Source of the DNA: Anaerotignum sp.
Lineage (GTDB): Bacteria; Bacillota; Clostridia; Lachnospirales; Anaerotignaceae
DNA: 34,749 nt
Direction of reading: 5' to 3'
Assembly (NCBI GenBank): GCA_028710085.1
Contig: JAQUSU010000014.1
Coordinates: 1 to 34,749, forward strand
Shown here piece after piece: positions 1-8,358 of this stretch. The notes under the pieces were generated by a model. That model had not been told where the DNA came from and did no database searches. It saw only the letters and a list, made by a program, of their open reading frames with translations. Both the position numbers and the translations under genes were made by a program. Numbering within the stretch: position 1 is the stretch's first letter; the number at the start of each line of letters is the position of its first letter.

Positions 1-2
1 GA

Positions 3-470
3 CGGAAAATATTTCTGGAAGGAAACCATGATTATTGGTGGAAGTCTGCTTCAAGATTAGAGAGAGAATATAAGGGAATGCGATTTTTAAAAAATGATTG
101 TGACCGTTATGAAAATATATTTATCTGCGGCACAAGAGGCTGGATATGCCCCAACGATACCCGTTTTACCCCACAGGATAAAAAGCTTTATGAAAGAGAG
201 CAGATCAGGCTAAGGCTTTCTTTAGACAGCGCAATGAAACGGGGAGCGGAGGAAATTCTTTTGATGATGCATTTCCCGCCAGTCAATGACAAACAGGAGG
301 ACTCTGCCTTTTTGGAGATCATAAGGGAGTATCCCATAAGACAAGTGGTGTATGGGCATTTACATGGAAAGCCCAGCCACGATAGTGGCATAAAGGGCGA
401 AAAAGATGGAATCAATTTTCATTTGGTTTCCGCTGATTATCTTGATTTTTGCCCGAAAAAAATAATATGA
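3..470 (+). CDS. Metallophosphoesterase (predicted phosphohydrolase), 5' end outside the window
   Basis: The ORF track starts this at an internal Met (78), but the frame is open to the left edge and upstream codons read RKIFLEGNHDYWW, which contains the GNHD metal-binding motif of calcineurin-like phosphoesterases. Later family motifs are a His in LLMMHFPP and the YGHLHG motif (metal-ligand GHxH block). The visible part is about 155 residues; the missing N-terminus should hold the first DxH motif. The GNHDYWW form recalls the cytosolic COG1768-type predicted phosphohydrolases, whose substrate is not established. No signal peptide or membrane segment is visible. The gene runs convergently toward the minus-strand gene at 716-949, with the hairpin-rich repeat between them. 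Family membership is confident; substrate is unknown. Confidence 0.88.
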   Translation, partial: RKIFLEGNHDYWWKSASRLEREYKGMRFLKNDCDRYENIFICGTRGWICPNDTRFTPQDKKLYEREQIRLRLSLDSAMKRGAEEILLMMHFPPVNDKQEDSAFLEIIREYPIRQVVYGHLHGKPSHDSGIKGEKDGINFHLVSADYLDFCPKKII

Positions 471-484
471 AGGTATATTTAAAA

Positions 485-509
485 ACGGTGATTGTTTTTC
501 AATCGCCGT
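485..509. terminator. Left copy of duplicated terminator hairpin
   Basis: The arms ACGGTGATTG and CAATCGCCGT flank a TTTTT loop (one G-U pair). It is preceded by AAAAA, so it has a U-tract only when read on the minus strand, where it would terminate the 716-949 transcript after passing through the repeat. It is almost identical to the hairpin at 686-710. Confidence 0.75.
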
Positions 510-685
510 TCAGACTGTCGAAAAACCTTGGGCGCCGCCCAAACCTGCTTGCTTTTTGTAAAAAGCAAGACCAAAAACTTATATATAAACCGCATATTCA
601 TGGGGGTTATAACGGGTCAAGGGCGAAACCCTTGTAGGTGTTTGAGGGCAAAGCCCTCAAGGTTTTGACTTTATCGACACACTGA
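510..685. mobile_element. Hairpin-rich MITE-like repeat, copy 1 (176 bp)
   Basis: The ends are imperfect inverted repeats: the left begins TCAGACTGTCGA and the right, read in reverse complement, begins TCAGTGTGTCGA. Both lead into AAAACCTTG. The interior is a string of hairpins: TTGGGCG/CGCCCAA, CTTGCTTTTT/AAAAAGCAAG, CAAGGG/CCCTTG and TTGAGGGC/GCCCTCAA. A second, longer copy is at 34371-34605. There is no transposase and no credible ORF (the 62-aa ORF 449-637 merely crosses it). It is flanked by near-identical 25-bp terminator hairpins. I infer a non-autonomous mobile element or interspersed structured repeat; the mobility itself is not shown. Confidence 0.7.
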
Positions 686-717
686 ACGGCGATTGTTTTT
701 CAATCGCCGTTTTTTTT
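686..717 (+). terminator. Right copy of duplicated terminator hairpin with T-tract
   Basis: This is a perfect 10-bp stem ACGGCGATTG/CAATCGCCGT with a TTTTT loop, followed by seven T residues. It is a rho-independent terminator for plus-strand transcription from the phosphoesterase gene. The T-tract touches the stop codon of the convergent 716-949 gene. Confidence 0.85.
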
Positions 718-949
718 AATCCTCAAAGTCATTTGCAGCTTCCACAATCCGCTTTTTCAATGCGCGTACGTCATAATCCTCTTCCAAATCCAATTCTAAG
801 GAAAAGCTTTCTAATTCGTCTTCATCTGCAAGATAGGTTGCTTCAAAGGCAGTGGTTAAATCATCTTCAAATAAGATTTCCCCTTCGATGGCCCAGCTGT
901 CATCCCCTTTATCGATAGAATAGATATTGAGTTCAGTGATTCGTAACAT
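716..949 (-). CDS. Small acidic protein of unknown function (77 aa)
   Basis: A 77-residue protein starting MLRITELNIYSIDKG, with many Asp and Glu residues in its second half (DEDELESFSLELDLEEDYD) and no Cys, signal peptide or membrane segment. A good ribosome binding site (AGGGAGG) precedes the ATG. I do not recognise a named family. Alternating polar and hydrophobic stretches suggest a compact beta-rich fold with a C-terminal helix (VRALKKRIVEAAND), which is inference. The gene lies about 40 bp downstream of the flavin reductase-like gene on the same strand, so the two are probably co-transcribed. Its 3' end abuts the terminator and repeat. Confidence 0.7.
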   Translation of the reverse strand: MLRITELNIYSIDKGDDSWAIEGEILFEDDLTTAFEATYLADEDELESFSLELDLEEDYDVRALKKRIVEAANDFED

Positions 950-990
950 TGCAAAAAATCCTCCCTTAAATTAATCATACAATTTCCTTT

Positions 991-1566
991 TTATTTACTT
1001 GTCTTTTTCGGCTTTTTTACGGAATATCCAAAGGTACCCAATTGTTCACCGAGGGTGAAGTATGCGCCATGTGAATAGCAAACAGGTTCGGCATCATTAA
1101 AGTGAAATTTGCCTGTTTCGTCTAAATATTCATCACTGACGCTAACGGAAACGACTTCTGCCAAAAACATATGATGTGTACCCAAAGGAATGATTTCCTT
1201 TACCTTGCACTCAATGTTTACAGGGCTTTCGTAGATAATCGGTGCGTCTACTTTCTCGCCCTTTTTTGCAGTAAGCTTCATTTCCTTGAATTTATCCATA
1301 TCACGTCCACTTTTTACGCCACAAAAGTCGCAGGCATAGGTCAAGTCTTTCGTGACCAGATTAATTACAAACTCCTTGCTGTTTTTGATTAGCTCGAACG
1401 AGTGACGTGAGGGACGTATGGAGACATAGGTCATTGCAGGGTCACTGTTGATGGTTCCCGTCCATGCAACAGTAATAATATTCGCATTTTCCTCTGTGCC
1501 GCAAGATACCATAACAACAGGTACGGGGTAAAGTACGGTACCCGGCTTCCATATTGCTTTTCCCAT
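991..1566 (-). CDS. Flavin reductase-like FMN-binding protein
   Basis: 191 residues with the split-barrel flavin reductase-like fold expected from its sequence: N-terminal GTVLYPVPVVMVSCG, then ITVAWTGTINSDPAMTYVS, SFELIKNSKEFVINL and a late ECKVKEIIPLGTHHMFLAEV block. This family binds FMN and either reduces flavin with NAD(P)H or serves as a redox partner. In anaerobes many members act as flavoredoxin-like electron carriers, and the real donor here is unknown. The start is supported by TTAAGGAGG upstream of the ATG. A divergent promoter region separates it from the methyltransferase gene. It probably forms a two-gene unit with 716-949. Length is typical for the family. Confidence 0.85.
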   Translation of the reverse strand: MGKAIWKPGTVLYPVPVVMVSCGTEENANIITVAWTGTINSDPAMTYVSIRPSRHSFELIKNSKEFVINLVTKDLTYACDFCGVKSGRDMDKFKEMKLTAKKGEKVDAPIIYESPVNIECKVKEIIPLGTHHMFLAEVVSVSVSDEYLDETGKFHFNDAEPVCYSHGAYFTLGEQLGTFGYSVKKPKKTSK

Positions 1567-1611
1567 GAAACAACCTCCTTAATTTGAGTGTATTACTAAG
1601 TAACGATATTT

Positions 1612-1640
1612 ATCTTATACGAGAAATGGCACTTTGTAAA
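1612..1640 (-). promoter_or_regulatory. Probable sigma-A promoter for the flavin reductase gene
   Basis: On the minus strand TTTACA (1640-1635) and TAAGAT (1617-1612) are separated by 17 bp, about 45 bp upstream of the start codon. Both hexamers are one or two bases off consensus. Confidence 0.5.
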
Positions 1641-1683
1641 GATGAAAAACGGCCTAGATTTCAAATCATTTTTTGGCTATTTC

Positions 1684-1712
1684 TTGTATTCTATGCTATT
1701 TTTCAGTATGAT
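1684..1712 (+). promoter_or_regulatory. Probable sigma-A promoter for the rRNA methyltransferase gene
   Basis: TTGTAT and TATGAT are separated by 17 bp. Transcription would begin near 1719, giving a short leader of about 25 nt before the ATG at 1744. Confidence 0.55.
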
Positions 1713-1743
1713 ATTATAGAGAGAACGAATTTGGAGGAAAACT

Positions 1744-3081
1744 ATGGAATTACCCATTCAATATGCAGAAAAAATGCAGGAGCTTTTGGGGGAGGAATAC
1801 CAAGAATACTTAGATTCCTTTGCAGAACCCAGATATTTTGGCTTGCGCATCAATACGTTAAAGCTTTCGGCGGAGGATTTCCCAAAGAAAAATATTTATT
1901 CCCTATCGCCAGTGCCCTGGTGCAAAGAAGGATTTTATTTTTCCCAGGGGGAACGTCCGGCAAAGCATCCGTATTATCATGCAGGACTATATTATTTGCA
2001 GGAGCCCAGTGCCATGAGCCCAGCGGCGGTTTTACCCATTGCGCCGGGGGAGCGGGTTTTGGATGTTTGCGCAGCACCTGGGGGGAAATCCACCCAAATA
2101 GGCGCAAAACTTCAGGGAGAAGGGCTTTTGATTGCCAACGATATCAGCGCTGGACGAGCGAAGGCACTGTTGAAGAATATCGAGCTGTTTGGCATTCGCA
2201 ATGGTGTTGTAATGAGCGAACCGCCGGAACGGTTGCAAGAAAGATTCTCTGATTTTTTTGATAAGATTCTCATCGATGCCCCATGCTCGGGCGAGGGAAT
2301 GTTTCGCAAGGAACCCGATATGATCAAAAGCTGGAATGAAGAAATGCTTGCATTTTGCCAAAAGGAGCAGGGAAAAATATTAGAAGCCTGTGCAACCATG
2401 CTGCGCCCGGGAGGAATGCTCCTTTATTCCACCTGTACATTTGCCATTGAGGAGAATGAAAAAAGCATTGCTGATTTCTTAGAACGACACAAGGAGTTTT
2501 CCCTTGTTCCCATTGAGAAAAAATTTGGCTTTTCGGAAGGCATTGGAGAACTGCACCATTGTGCCAGACTATATCCCCATAAAATAAAGGGAGAGGGCCA
2601 TTTTCTTGCCCTACTGCAAAAGAACGGCACGGCAGAGAAAGTTATGCTGGCAGGGGAAATTGGAGAAAAGGAACAGGCTTTGGCACCATTTTTTGAATTT
2701 CAAAAGGAAGTGCTGAAAACAGAGCTTGTGGGAACGTTTAAAATTTTTGGGGAAAGCCTGTACCTTTTGCCACAGGACATGCCCTCCATGAAAGGACTAC
2801 GGATATTGCGCACCGGTTGGCAATTGGGAACACTGAAAAAAGGTCGGTTTGAGCCCTCCCAAGCCTTTGCCATGGGACTTTCTAAAAATGAGGTATCAAA
2901 TACCATGGATTTTTCCTTGGAGGATGACAGGGTGATTCGTTATTTAAAAGGGGAAACTGTGGAAGCAGAGGGAAAGGACGGCTGGACCTTGGTTTGCACA
3001 GACGGATTCCCTTTGGGTTGGGCGAAAAGACAAGGCGGAAGGCTGAAAAATAAATATGCAGTGGGTTGGAAATGGGAATAA
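1744..3081 (+). CDS. RsmF/NSUN-type rRNA (cytosine-C5) methyltransferase
   Basis: A 445-residue NOL1/NOP2/Sun-family enzyme. The SAM-binding motif is VLDVCAAPGGKSTQ (about 106-118). The two catalytic cysteines are visible: DAPCSGEG (Cys181) and STCTF (Cys231), the second Cys being the nucleophile in this family. An RsmF-like C-terminal extension (about 290-445) ends in a PUA-like segment with GFPLGWAKRQGGRLKNKY. It is expected to make m5C in 16S rRNA in the cytosol. I cannot tell which nucleotide. The start is set by TTGGAGG seven bases before the ATG. The overlapping 222-aa ORF at 1584 is a shadow in another frame. It stands alone between promoters, so it is probably monocistronic. Confidence 0.9.
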   Translation: MELPIQYAEKMQELLGEEYQEYLDSFAEPRYFGLRINTLKLSAEDFPKKNIYSLSPVPWCKEGFYFSQGERPAKHPYYHAGLYYLQEPSAMSPAAVLPIAPGERVLDVCAAPGGKSTQIGAKLQGEGLLIANDISAGRAKALLKNIELFGIRNGVVMSEPPERLQERFSDFFDKILIDAPCSGEGMFRKEPDMIKSWNEEMLAFCQKEQGKILEACATMLRPGGMLLYSTCTFAIEENEKSIADFLERHKEFSLVPIEKKFGFSEGIGELHHCARLYPHKIKGEGHFLALLQKNGTAEKVMLAGEIGEKEQALAPFFEFQKEVLKTELVGTFKIFGESLYLLPQDMPSMKGLRILRTGWQLGTLKKGRFEPSQAFAMGLSKNEVSNTMDFSLEDDRVIRYLKGETVEAEGKDGWTLVCTDGFPLGWAKRQGGRLKNKYAVGWKWE

Positions 3082-3116
3082 TTGTCCGTAATTAGTGGAC
3101 AAATGTGTAATTGTGG

Positions 3117-3144
3117 TTGACAAATGACGAAAAATTTGTAAAAT
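3117..3144 (+). promoter_or_regulatory. Sigma-A promoter for threonine synthase
   Basis: Consensus TTGACA (3117-3122), a 16-bp spacer and TAAAAT (3139-3144). The start codon follows at 3188. No riboswitch or T-box fits into the short leader. Confidence 0.7.
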
Positions 3145-3187
3145 AAAACTATCGTAAATTTTTAGAATGAGGAAGAAGGAGAAAAAC

Positions 3188-4654
3188 ATGGCAAACTTGA
3201 CATATATGGGAACAAGGGATCAGTCCATTCGGGCAACAGCTTCACAAGCGATTTTGAGAGGGATTTGCCCCGATGGTGGGCTTTATATACCGGAGGTAAT
3301 TCCTACCATGGAAAAATCCATGGAGGAATTAACGAAGCTCAGCTATCAGGAGCTGGCATATGAGGTTTTAAGCTTATTTTTGGATTTTACTGAGGAGGAG
3401 CTAAAGGCTTGTATTCACGGGGCATACGATGAAAAATTTGATACACCAGAGATTGCGCCTGTAGTGCAAAAGGGAGATGCTTTATTTTTGGAGCTCTTCC
3501 ACGGCAGAACCTTGGCGTTTAAGGATATGGCATTGTCTATTTTGCCTTATTTTATGAAAACTGCGGCAAAAAGAGAGGGAATAGACAAGGAAATTGTAAT
3601 TTTAACGGCAACCTCAGGTGATACAGGAAAAGCGGCACTGGAAGGCTTTGCAGGGGTTGAGGGTACGAAAATTATTGTATTTTTCCCAGAGGACGGCGTA
3701 AGCCCTGTGCAAAAATTGCAAATGACCACCCAGGAGGGAGAAAACACTTGTGTTGTTGGGATTTTAGGTAACTTTGACGATGCCCAAAGTGCAGTAAAAA
3801 GTATTTTTACCGATAAGGCTTTAGGAGAAGAGCTGGAAAAGAAGGGCTATTTATTCTCCTCTGCAAACTCCATCAATATCGGGCGCTTGGTTCCCCAGAT
3901 TGTTTATTATTTCCATGCTTATTTGGAAGCGGTAAGGCAGGGTACTTTGAAAATGGGCGAGGAAATAAACTTTACGGTACCCACAGGGAATTTTGGAGAT
4001 ATTTTAGCAGGCTGGTACGCAATGAAAATGGGGCTTCCCGTTGGTCATTTTGTATGTGCCTCCAATGATAATAAGGTGCTCTATGATTTCTTCCGTACCG
4101 GCACCTACGACAGAAACAGAGAGTTTCATGTAACGGTTTCCCCTTCCATGGATATTTTGATTTCCAGCAATTTGGAGCGTTTGCTTAGCCACATGGCAGG
4201 ACAGGACGCCACAAAAGAGGATATGGCGAAGTTGAACAAGGATGGCAAGTATTCCGTTACGATTACAGAGAAGAAAATCAGCGGTGAATTTGCAACAGAA
4301 AAAGAAACCTATGGAGCAATCAGAAATTTCTTTGAGGAAACAGGCTATATCATGGATACCCATACAGCAGTTGCTTATGCCGCTTATCAGAAATACAAAG
4401 GGGAAAGCGGCGACACTAGGCCTATGGTAATTATTTCCACTGCAAGCCCTTACAAGTTTACAAAGGATGTTATGATGGCTTTGGACGAAAAATATGCCAA
4501 GGAGGATGCGTTTGAATTAATGTACGTTTTGGAAAAAATAAGCGGTGTTTCTATTCCGGAACCAATCCAAGGCATTGAACATAGACCCGTTTTACACAAA
4601 AATGTGTGTGAAAGGGATAAAATTAAGGAGTTTGTAAAAGGCTATCTATTATAA
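3188..4654 (+). CDS. thrC: Threonine synthase
   Basis: A PLP enzyme converting O-phosphohomoserine to threonine, the last step of the aspartate-derived threonine pathway. Diagnostic pieces are the N-terminal YMGTRD and PDGGLYIPE, the PLP-lysine site HGRTLAFKDMA (Lys112 from the chosen start), TATSGDTGKAA, SSANSINIGRL for phosphate contacts and FTVPTGNFGD. The length of 488 residues fits the long bacterial type. The track begins at 3167, but that ATG has no Shine-Dalgarno sequence; AAGGAG precedes the ATG at 3188 and the family begins near MANLTYMGTRD. No hom or thrB gene is adjacent, so it is an isolated biosynthetic gene under its own promoter. Confidence 0.95.
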   Translation: MANLTYMGTRDQSIRATASQAILRGICPDGGLYIPEVIPTMEKSMEELTKLSYQELAYEVLSLFLDFTEEELKACIHGAYDEKFDTPEIAPVVQKGDALFLELFHGRTLAFKDMALSILPYFMKTAAKREGIDKEIVILTATSGDTGKAALEGFAGVEGTKIIVFFPEDGVSPVQKLQMTTQEGENTCVVGILGNFDDAQSAVKSIFTDKALGEELEKKGYLFSSANSINIGRLVPQIVYYFHAYLEAVRQGTLKMGEEINFTVPTGNFGDILAGWYAMKMGLPVGHFVCASNDNKVLYDFFRTGTYDRNREFHVTVSPSMDILISSNLERLLSHMAGQDATKEDMAKLNKDGKYSVTITEKKISGEFATEKETYGAIRNFFEETGYIMDTHTAVAYAAYQKYKGESGDTRPMVIISTASPYKFTKDVMMALDEKYAKEDAFELMYVLEKISGVSIPEPIQGIEHRPVLHKNVCERDKIKEFVKGYLL

Positions 4655-4720
4655 AATTTCAAAATCATAGGAAAAATGTGTAAATCTTATGACAACCACC
4701 GTTTTTTGTTATGCAGAAAT

Positions 4721-4760
4721 GACAAGAAAAGTGCTCCTTTGGGCAAAGCCTTTGCTTGTC
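4721..4760 (+). other. Imperfect long hairpin in the thrC-tal gap
   Basis: GACAAG (4721-4726) pairs with CTTGTC (4755-4760), with further imperfect pairing (AAAG/CTTT and TGCTC/GGGCA) inside. No U-tract follows, so it is a weak terminator candidate for thrC or an unrelated structured sequence. The 278-bp gap 4655-4932 otherwise holds the tal promoter. The two small ORFs across it (4689-4886 plus and 4665-4874 minus) have no family features. Confidence 0.35.
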
Positions 4761-4793
4761 TTTGAGAAAGTGGGGGCGGAAAGCGGAAAGCCG

Positions 4794-4822
4794 TTGATTT
4801 TGTTGGTTGAATGCTTTACAAT
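4794..4822 (+). promoter_or_regulatory. Sigma-A promoter for tal-tkt
   Basis: TTGATT (4794-4799), a 17-bp spacer and TACAAT (4817-4822). Transcription would start near 4829, about 100 nt upstream of the transaldolase ATG. Confidence 0.6.
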
Positions 4823-4932
4823 GTATAAGAAACGTACCAAAAGTAACCAAAATGCGTTTCGTAGGCTTCACCATGAAAATGGATGAAAAGCAAAAACAAG
4901 GAATCTAAAAAAGATAAAAAGGAGATATTACC

Positions 4933-5580
4933 ATGAAAATGTTCATCGACACAGCGAATGTGGAACACATCAGAGAGGCAAACGATTTAGGCGTTATTTG
5001 CGGCGTTACAACAAATCCTTCCCTGATTGCAAAAGAAGGCAGGGACTTCGTTGAAGTGGTAAAGGAAATTACAACAATCGTAGATGGCCCAATCAGTGCA
5101 GAGGTCATCAGCCTTGAGCATGAAGGCATGGTAAAAGAAGCCAGAGAACTGGTGAAAATCCATAAAAATATTGTAATTAAAATTCCTATGACATTGGAAG
5201 GCTTAAAGGCTGTAAAAATTTTAACAGCTGAGGGCATTAAAACCAACGTAACCTTGATTTTCTCCGCAACACAGGCGTTGATGGCTGCAAGAGCAGGCGC
5301 AACCTATGTTAGCCCCTTCTTAGGCAGAATTGACGATATTGGTGCGGTTGGTATGACTTTAATCGAAGAAATCGTTGAAATCTTTGAGGTACATGGAATC
5401 CAGACAGAAGTGATTGCAGCTAGTATTCGTAATCCTTTGCATGTTATTGATGCGGCAAGAGTTGGCTGCCATATTGCAACCATTCCTTACAACGTATTGA
5501 TTCAGATGGCAAAGCATCCCTTGACGGATATCGGAATCGAACGTTTCTTGAAGGATTGGGAAAGCGTACCTAAAAAATAA
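4933..5580 (+). CDS. tal: Transaldolase, short TalC/FSA-like type
   Basis: A 215-residue class I aldolase that transfers a dihydroxyacetone unit in the non-oxidative pentose phosphate pathway. It starts [13 protein letters not shown] and has GVTTNPSLI; the Schiff-base lysine is in VIKIPMT (Lys83, corresponding to the active Lys of fructose-6-phosphate aldolase). The [20 protein letters not shown] and SIRNPLHV segments are typical. Length matches the short subfamily, in which transaldolase and fructose-6-phosphate aldolase activities cannot be separated by motif alone. The transketolase gene immediately downstream favours transaldolase. AAAGGAG precedes the ATG. It is the first gene of a two-gene operon. 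Confidence 0.93.
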   Translation: MKMFIDTANVEHIREANDLGVICGVTTNPSLIAKEGRDFVEVVKEITTIVDGPISAEVISLEHEGMVKEARELVKIHKNIVIKIPMTLEGLKAVKILTAEGIKTNVTLIFSATQALMAARAGATYVSPFLGRIDDIGAVGMTLIEEIVEIFEVHGIQTEVIAASIRNPLHVIDAARVGCHIATIPYNVLIQMAKHPLTDIGIERFLKDWESVPKK

Positions 5581-5602
5581 TCTTGTTTACGGAGGTAAAA
5601 GC

Positions 5603-7585
5603 ATGAACCCTATGGATCAATTATCGATTAACACCCTGCGGTTTCTTTCCGCAGAAGCAATTCAAAAAGCAAACAGCGGGCATCCCGGCTTGCCTTTGGG
5701 CGCAGCGCCTATGACGTATACCCTATGGGCAAAGGAAATGAAGATGAACCCCAAGAATCCTGCATGGGATGACAGGGATCGCTTCGTTCTTTCCGCAGGA
5801 CACGGCTCCGCGTTGTTATATTCCTTACTGCACTTGTTCGGCTACGGCTTGACCATTGAAGATTTGAAAAACTTCCGTCAGAGAAATTCTTTGACACCCG
5901 GTCACCCCGAATATAAGCATACCCTTGGTGTGGAAACCACCACAGGCCCATTGGGACAAGGGATTGCAAATGCAGTGGGTATGGCTTTGGCTGAAAGCCA
6001 TTTGGCTGCAAAATTTAACACTCCCGAATTCAAAGTGGTAGACCATTATACCTTTGCCCTTTGCGGTGACGGTTGCTTGCAAGAGGGCGTTGCTTCTGAA
6101 GCGGCTTCCTTGGCAGGAACAATGGGTCTTTCCAAATTGGTTTTATTGTATGATTGCAACAAAATTACAATCGAAGGCAGCACAGATGTTGCATTTACAG
6201 AAGATGTAAAGGCACGTTTCATTGCCTACGGTTGGGATGTATTTGAAGTGGCAGACGGCAATGACGTTGATGTGCTTACCGAAACCATTGCAAAAGCAAA
6301 AGCGACGGACAAGCCTGCTTTGGTAAAGGTAAATACCCAGATTGGTTACGGCGCACCCAATAAACAGGGCAAGGCTTCTGCCCATGGCGAACCCCTTGGT
6401 GCAGATGAAATTGGCTTAGCAAAGGAAAATTTAGGCTGGAAGTATGCAGATGAATTTTTCGTTCCCGAAGAAGTAAAGGCGCATATGGCTGAAATCATTG
6501 CAAACGGGGAAAAAGCAGAAGCGGCTTGGAACGAAATGTTCAAGGCTTACGCTGAAAAGAACCCTGAATTGGCAAAGGAATATGCCACTTGGCATAGCGA
6601 GAAGCTGGCGGTTGATTTGTTAAACGACGAGGACTTCTGGAAAAACGAGGGAGATATTGCAACCCGTGCGGCATCTGAAAAGGTACTGCAGAAGGTGGCA
6701 AAGGCTGTGCCTAACCTGTTCGGTGGTTCTGCCGATTTGGCACCCTCCAATAAGTCCTTGATGAAGGATAGAGAATATTACAGCAAAGAAAATCCCGCAG
6801 GCTCCAATGTTCACTTTGGCATTCGTGAGTTTGCAATGACGGCTATGGCAAACGGCATGGCGGTGCATGGCGGTTTACGCCCATATGTGGCAGGCTTCTT
6901 TGTATTTGCGGATTATATGAAGGCAGGGCTTCGCATGGAATCCTTGATGGGCTTGCCTGTCATCAGCATTTTAACCCACGACAGCATTGGCGTTGGGGAA
7001 GATGGCCCCACACATCAGCCCATTGAGCATTTGGCAATGCTGCGCAGTATGCCCAACTACATTGCGTTTCGCCCTTGCGATACAAGGGAAACAGCCGCTG
7101 GTTGGTATACGGCATTGACAAAAACAAATTCACCCACAGCTTTAATTCTTTCCAGACAGAACCTACCCGCTTTGGAAGGTACAGGCAAGAATGCATTAAA
7201 GGGTGCTTATATTTTGAAGGACTGCGTTGGAACACCTGATGTTTTGTTGATGGCAAGCGGTTCTGAGGTGGAGCTGATTTACAAGGCGTACGATATGCTG
7301 GCTGAAAAAGGCGTAAAAGCAAGAGTTATCAGTATGCCTAGCTGGGATTTGTTCGAGGAGCAAAGCGCAGAATACAAGGAAAGCGTTATGCCCAAGGCGG
7401 TCAGAGCAAGAGTTGCAGTGGAGGCGGCGGCTGATTTTGGCTGGCACAAGTATATTGGCTTAGACGGTGCTGTCATTGCGATGGAGGGCTTTGGTGCATC
7501 TGCGCCCGCAGGCTTATTATTTAAGGACTTTGGCTTTACCGTTGAGAACGTTGTGGAAAAGGCTTTCACACTGGTAAATAAATAA
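5603..7585 (+). CDS. tkt: Transketolase
   Basis: 660 residues, the full-length single-chain form. It moves two-carbon ketol units between sugar phosphates using thiamine diphosphate and a divalent metal. Visible landmarks are [11 protein letters not shown] near the N-terminus, [15 protein letters not shown], the ThDP/metal motif [27 protein letters not shown], the catalytic Glu region [14 protein letters not shown] and [15 protein letters not shown]. The C-terminal domain ends [14 protein letters not shown]. It lies 22 bp after tal with AC-GGAGG upstream, so the two are co-transcribed and end at the terminator near 7650. Together they supply pentose and erythrose phosphates. Confidence 0.97.
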   Translation: MNPMDQLSINTLRFLSAEAIQKANSGHPGLPLGAAPMTYTLWAKEMKMNPKNPAWDDRDRFVLSAGHGSALLYSLLHLFGYGLTIEDLKNFRQRNSLTPGHPEYKHTLGVETTTGPLGQGIANAVGMALAESHLAAKFNTPEFKVVDHYTFALCGDGCLQEGVASEAASLAGTMGLSKLVLLYDCNKITIEGSTDVAFTEDVKARFIAYGWDVFEVADGNDVDVLTETIAKAKATDKPALVKVNTQIGYGAPNKQGKASAHGEPLGADEIGLAKENLGWKYADEFFVPEEVKAHMAEIIANGEKAEAAWNEMFKAYAEKNPELAKEYATWHSEKLAVDLLNDEDFWKNEGDIATRAASEKVLQKVAKAVPNLFGGSADLAPSNKSLMKDREYYSKENPAGSNVHFGIREFAMTAMANGMAVHGGLRPYVAGFFVFADYMKAGLRMESLMGLPVISILTHDSIGVGEDGPTHQPIEHLAMLRSMPNYIAFRPCDTRETAAGWYTALTKTNSPTALILSRQNLPALEGTGKNALKGAYILKDCVGTPDVLLMASGSEVELIYKAYDMLAEKGVKARVISMPSWDLFEEQSAEYKESVMPKAVRARVAVEAAADFGWHKYIGLDGAVIAMEGFGASAPAGLLFKDFGFTVENVVEKAFTLVNK

Positions 7586-7607
7586 TTCAATAACGAAAAG
7601 TAACGAG

Positions 7608-7662
7608 AAGCGCTCGGGGGGATGAGAGGATTTGGTTTGCTCCATCCCCAAAGGGCTTTTTT
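7608..7662 (+). terminator. Rho-independent terminator of tal-tkt
   Basis: A strong core stem GGGGATG (7618-7624) and CATCCCC (7643-7649), extended by AAGC/GCTT across bulges, leads into TTTTTT (7657-7662). The track's start for the next ORF (7622) lies inside this hairpin, arguing against it. Confidence 0.75.
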
Positions 7663-7681
7663 ATTAGGAAGGAGGGGTGAT

Positions 7682-8236
7682 ATGCGTACGTTTATCGCCA
7701 TTGAGCTATCCCCTGAGGCAAGGGAATATCTTTCAGAGGTTCAAACGGAAACCCAAAAGCATTGCCGCCGAGGAAATTATACGCCCCAAGATAACTTTCA
7801 TGTTACTTTGCATTTTTTGGGCGAAATTAATCCCACGGATGTGGAATATGTAAAGGAAGCCATGTATGAAGCTGCCCAGAGAAATCGTGTTTTTGATTTA
7901 AAGCTGGGGCAAATTGGTTTTTTTGGCAAAGGAGAGCGAGGCGTTCTTTGGGCAGGCTTGGAAAAAAGCGATTCCTTGCAAAGGCTGTTTATGGGGCTTG
8001 AAAAAAGCTTGGAACGACAAGGCTTTGCCCGAGAAAAAAAAGGTCTTAGCCCTCATATTACCTTGGGGCGTGAAGTTGAGCCTCAAAGAAGCTTTTCCGA
8101 TGTGCAAAGAGCGGTTGTCATGGCTGGCAAAAGCTTTACGGTGGAAAAAATCACGTTAATGGAAAGTGTGCGGAGGGGACCAAGGTTAATTTATAAACCG
8201 ATTTATCAGCAGTTATTAAAAGGTTATCGTGCATAA
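7682..8236 (+). CDS. thpR: RNA 2',3'-cyclic phosphodiesterase (2'-5' RNA ligase family)
   Basis: A 184-residue 2H phosphoesterase. Both signature histidine motifs are present: HVTLHFLGEI and HITLGREV. It begins RTFIAIELSPEAREYL, typical of ThpR/LigT. Members hydrolyse 2',3'-cyclic phosphate RNA ends and can join 2',5' halves in vitro; the cellular substrate is unclear. The start is moved from the track's 7622 to the ATG at 7682 because GGAAGGAGG stands just before it and the longer version begins inside the upstream terminator. It sits alone between the tkt terminator and the ACT gene. Confidence 0.9.
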   Translation: MRTFIAIELSPEAREYLSEVQTETQKHCRRGNYTPQDNFHVTLHFLGEINPTDVEYVKEAMYEAAQRNRVFDLKLGQIGFFGKGERGVLWAGLEKSDSLQRLFMGLEKSLERQGFAREKKGLSPHITLGREVEPQRSFSDVQRAVVMAGKSFTVEKITLMESVRRGPRLIYKPIYQQLLKGYRA

Positions 8237-8358
8237 GGGTAATTTTTCCAATAAAATTGCGTTTATGGGATAAAAATATAAAATTTTATTGTGTAACGAA
8301 AGCTAAGGCAGGTGAAAGGTGCTTTTTGTTTTTCGGATTAATAAGGAGGAAAAAGAAA

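Noticed and set aside
449-637. 62-aa plus-strand ORF across the first repeat element
   Set aside because: It crosses the duplicated terminator hairpin and the repeat and shares nothing with proteins I recognise.
1584-2252. 222-aa ORF upstream of and overlapping the rRNA methyltransferase
   Set aside because: Out of frame with the clearly coding methyltransferase and contains no domain; its start lies in the promoter region.
4665-4886. Small ORFs on both strands of the thrC-tal gap
   Set aside because: No convincing RBS, no family motifs, and the plus-strand one overlaps the tal promoter.
7622-7681. N-terminal extension of thpR from the ORF track
   Set aside because: The extension runs through the transketolase terminator hairpin and has no RBS, whereas GGAAGGAGG precedes the ATG at 7682.
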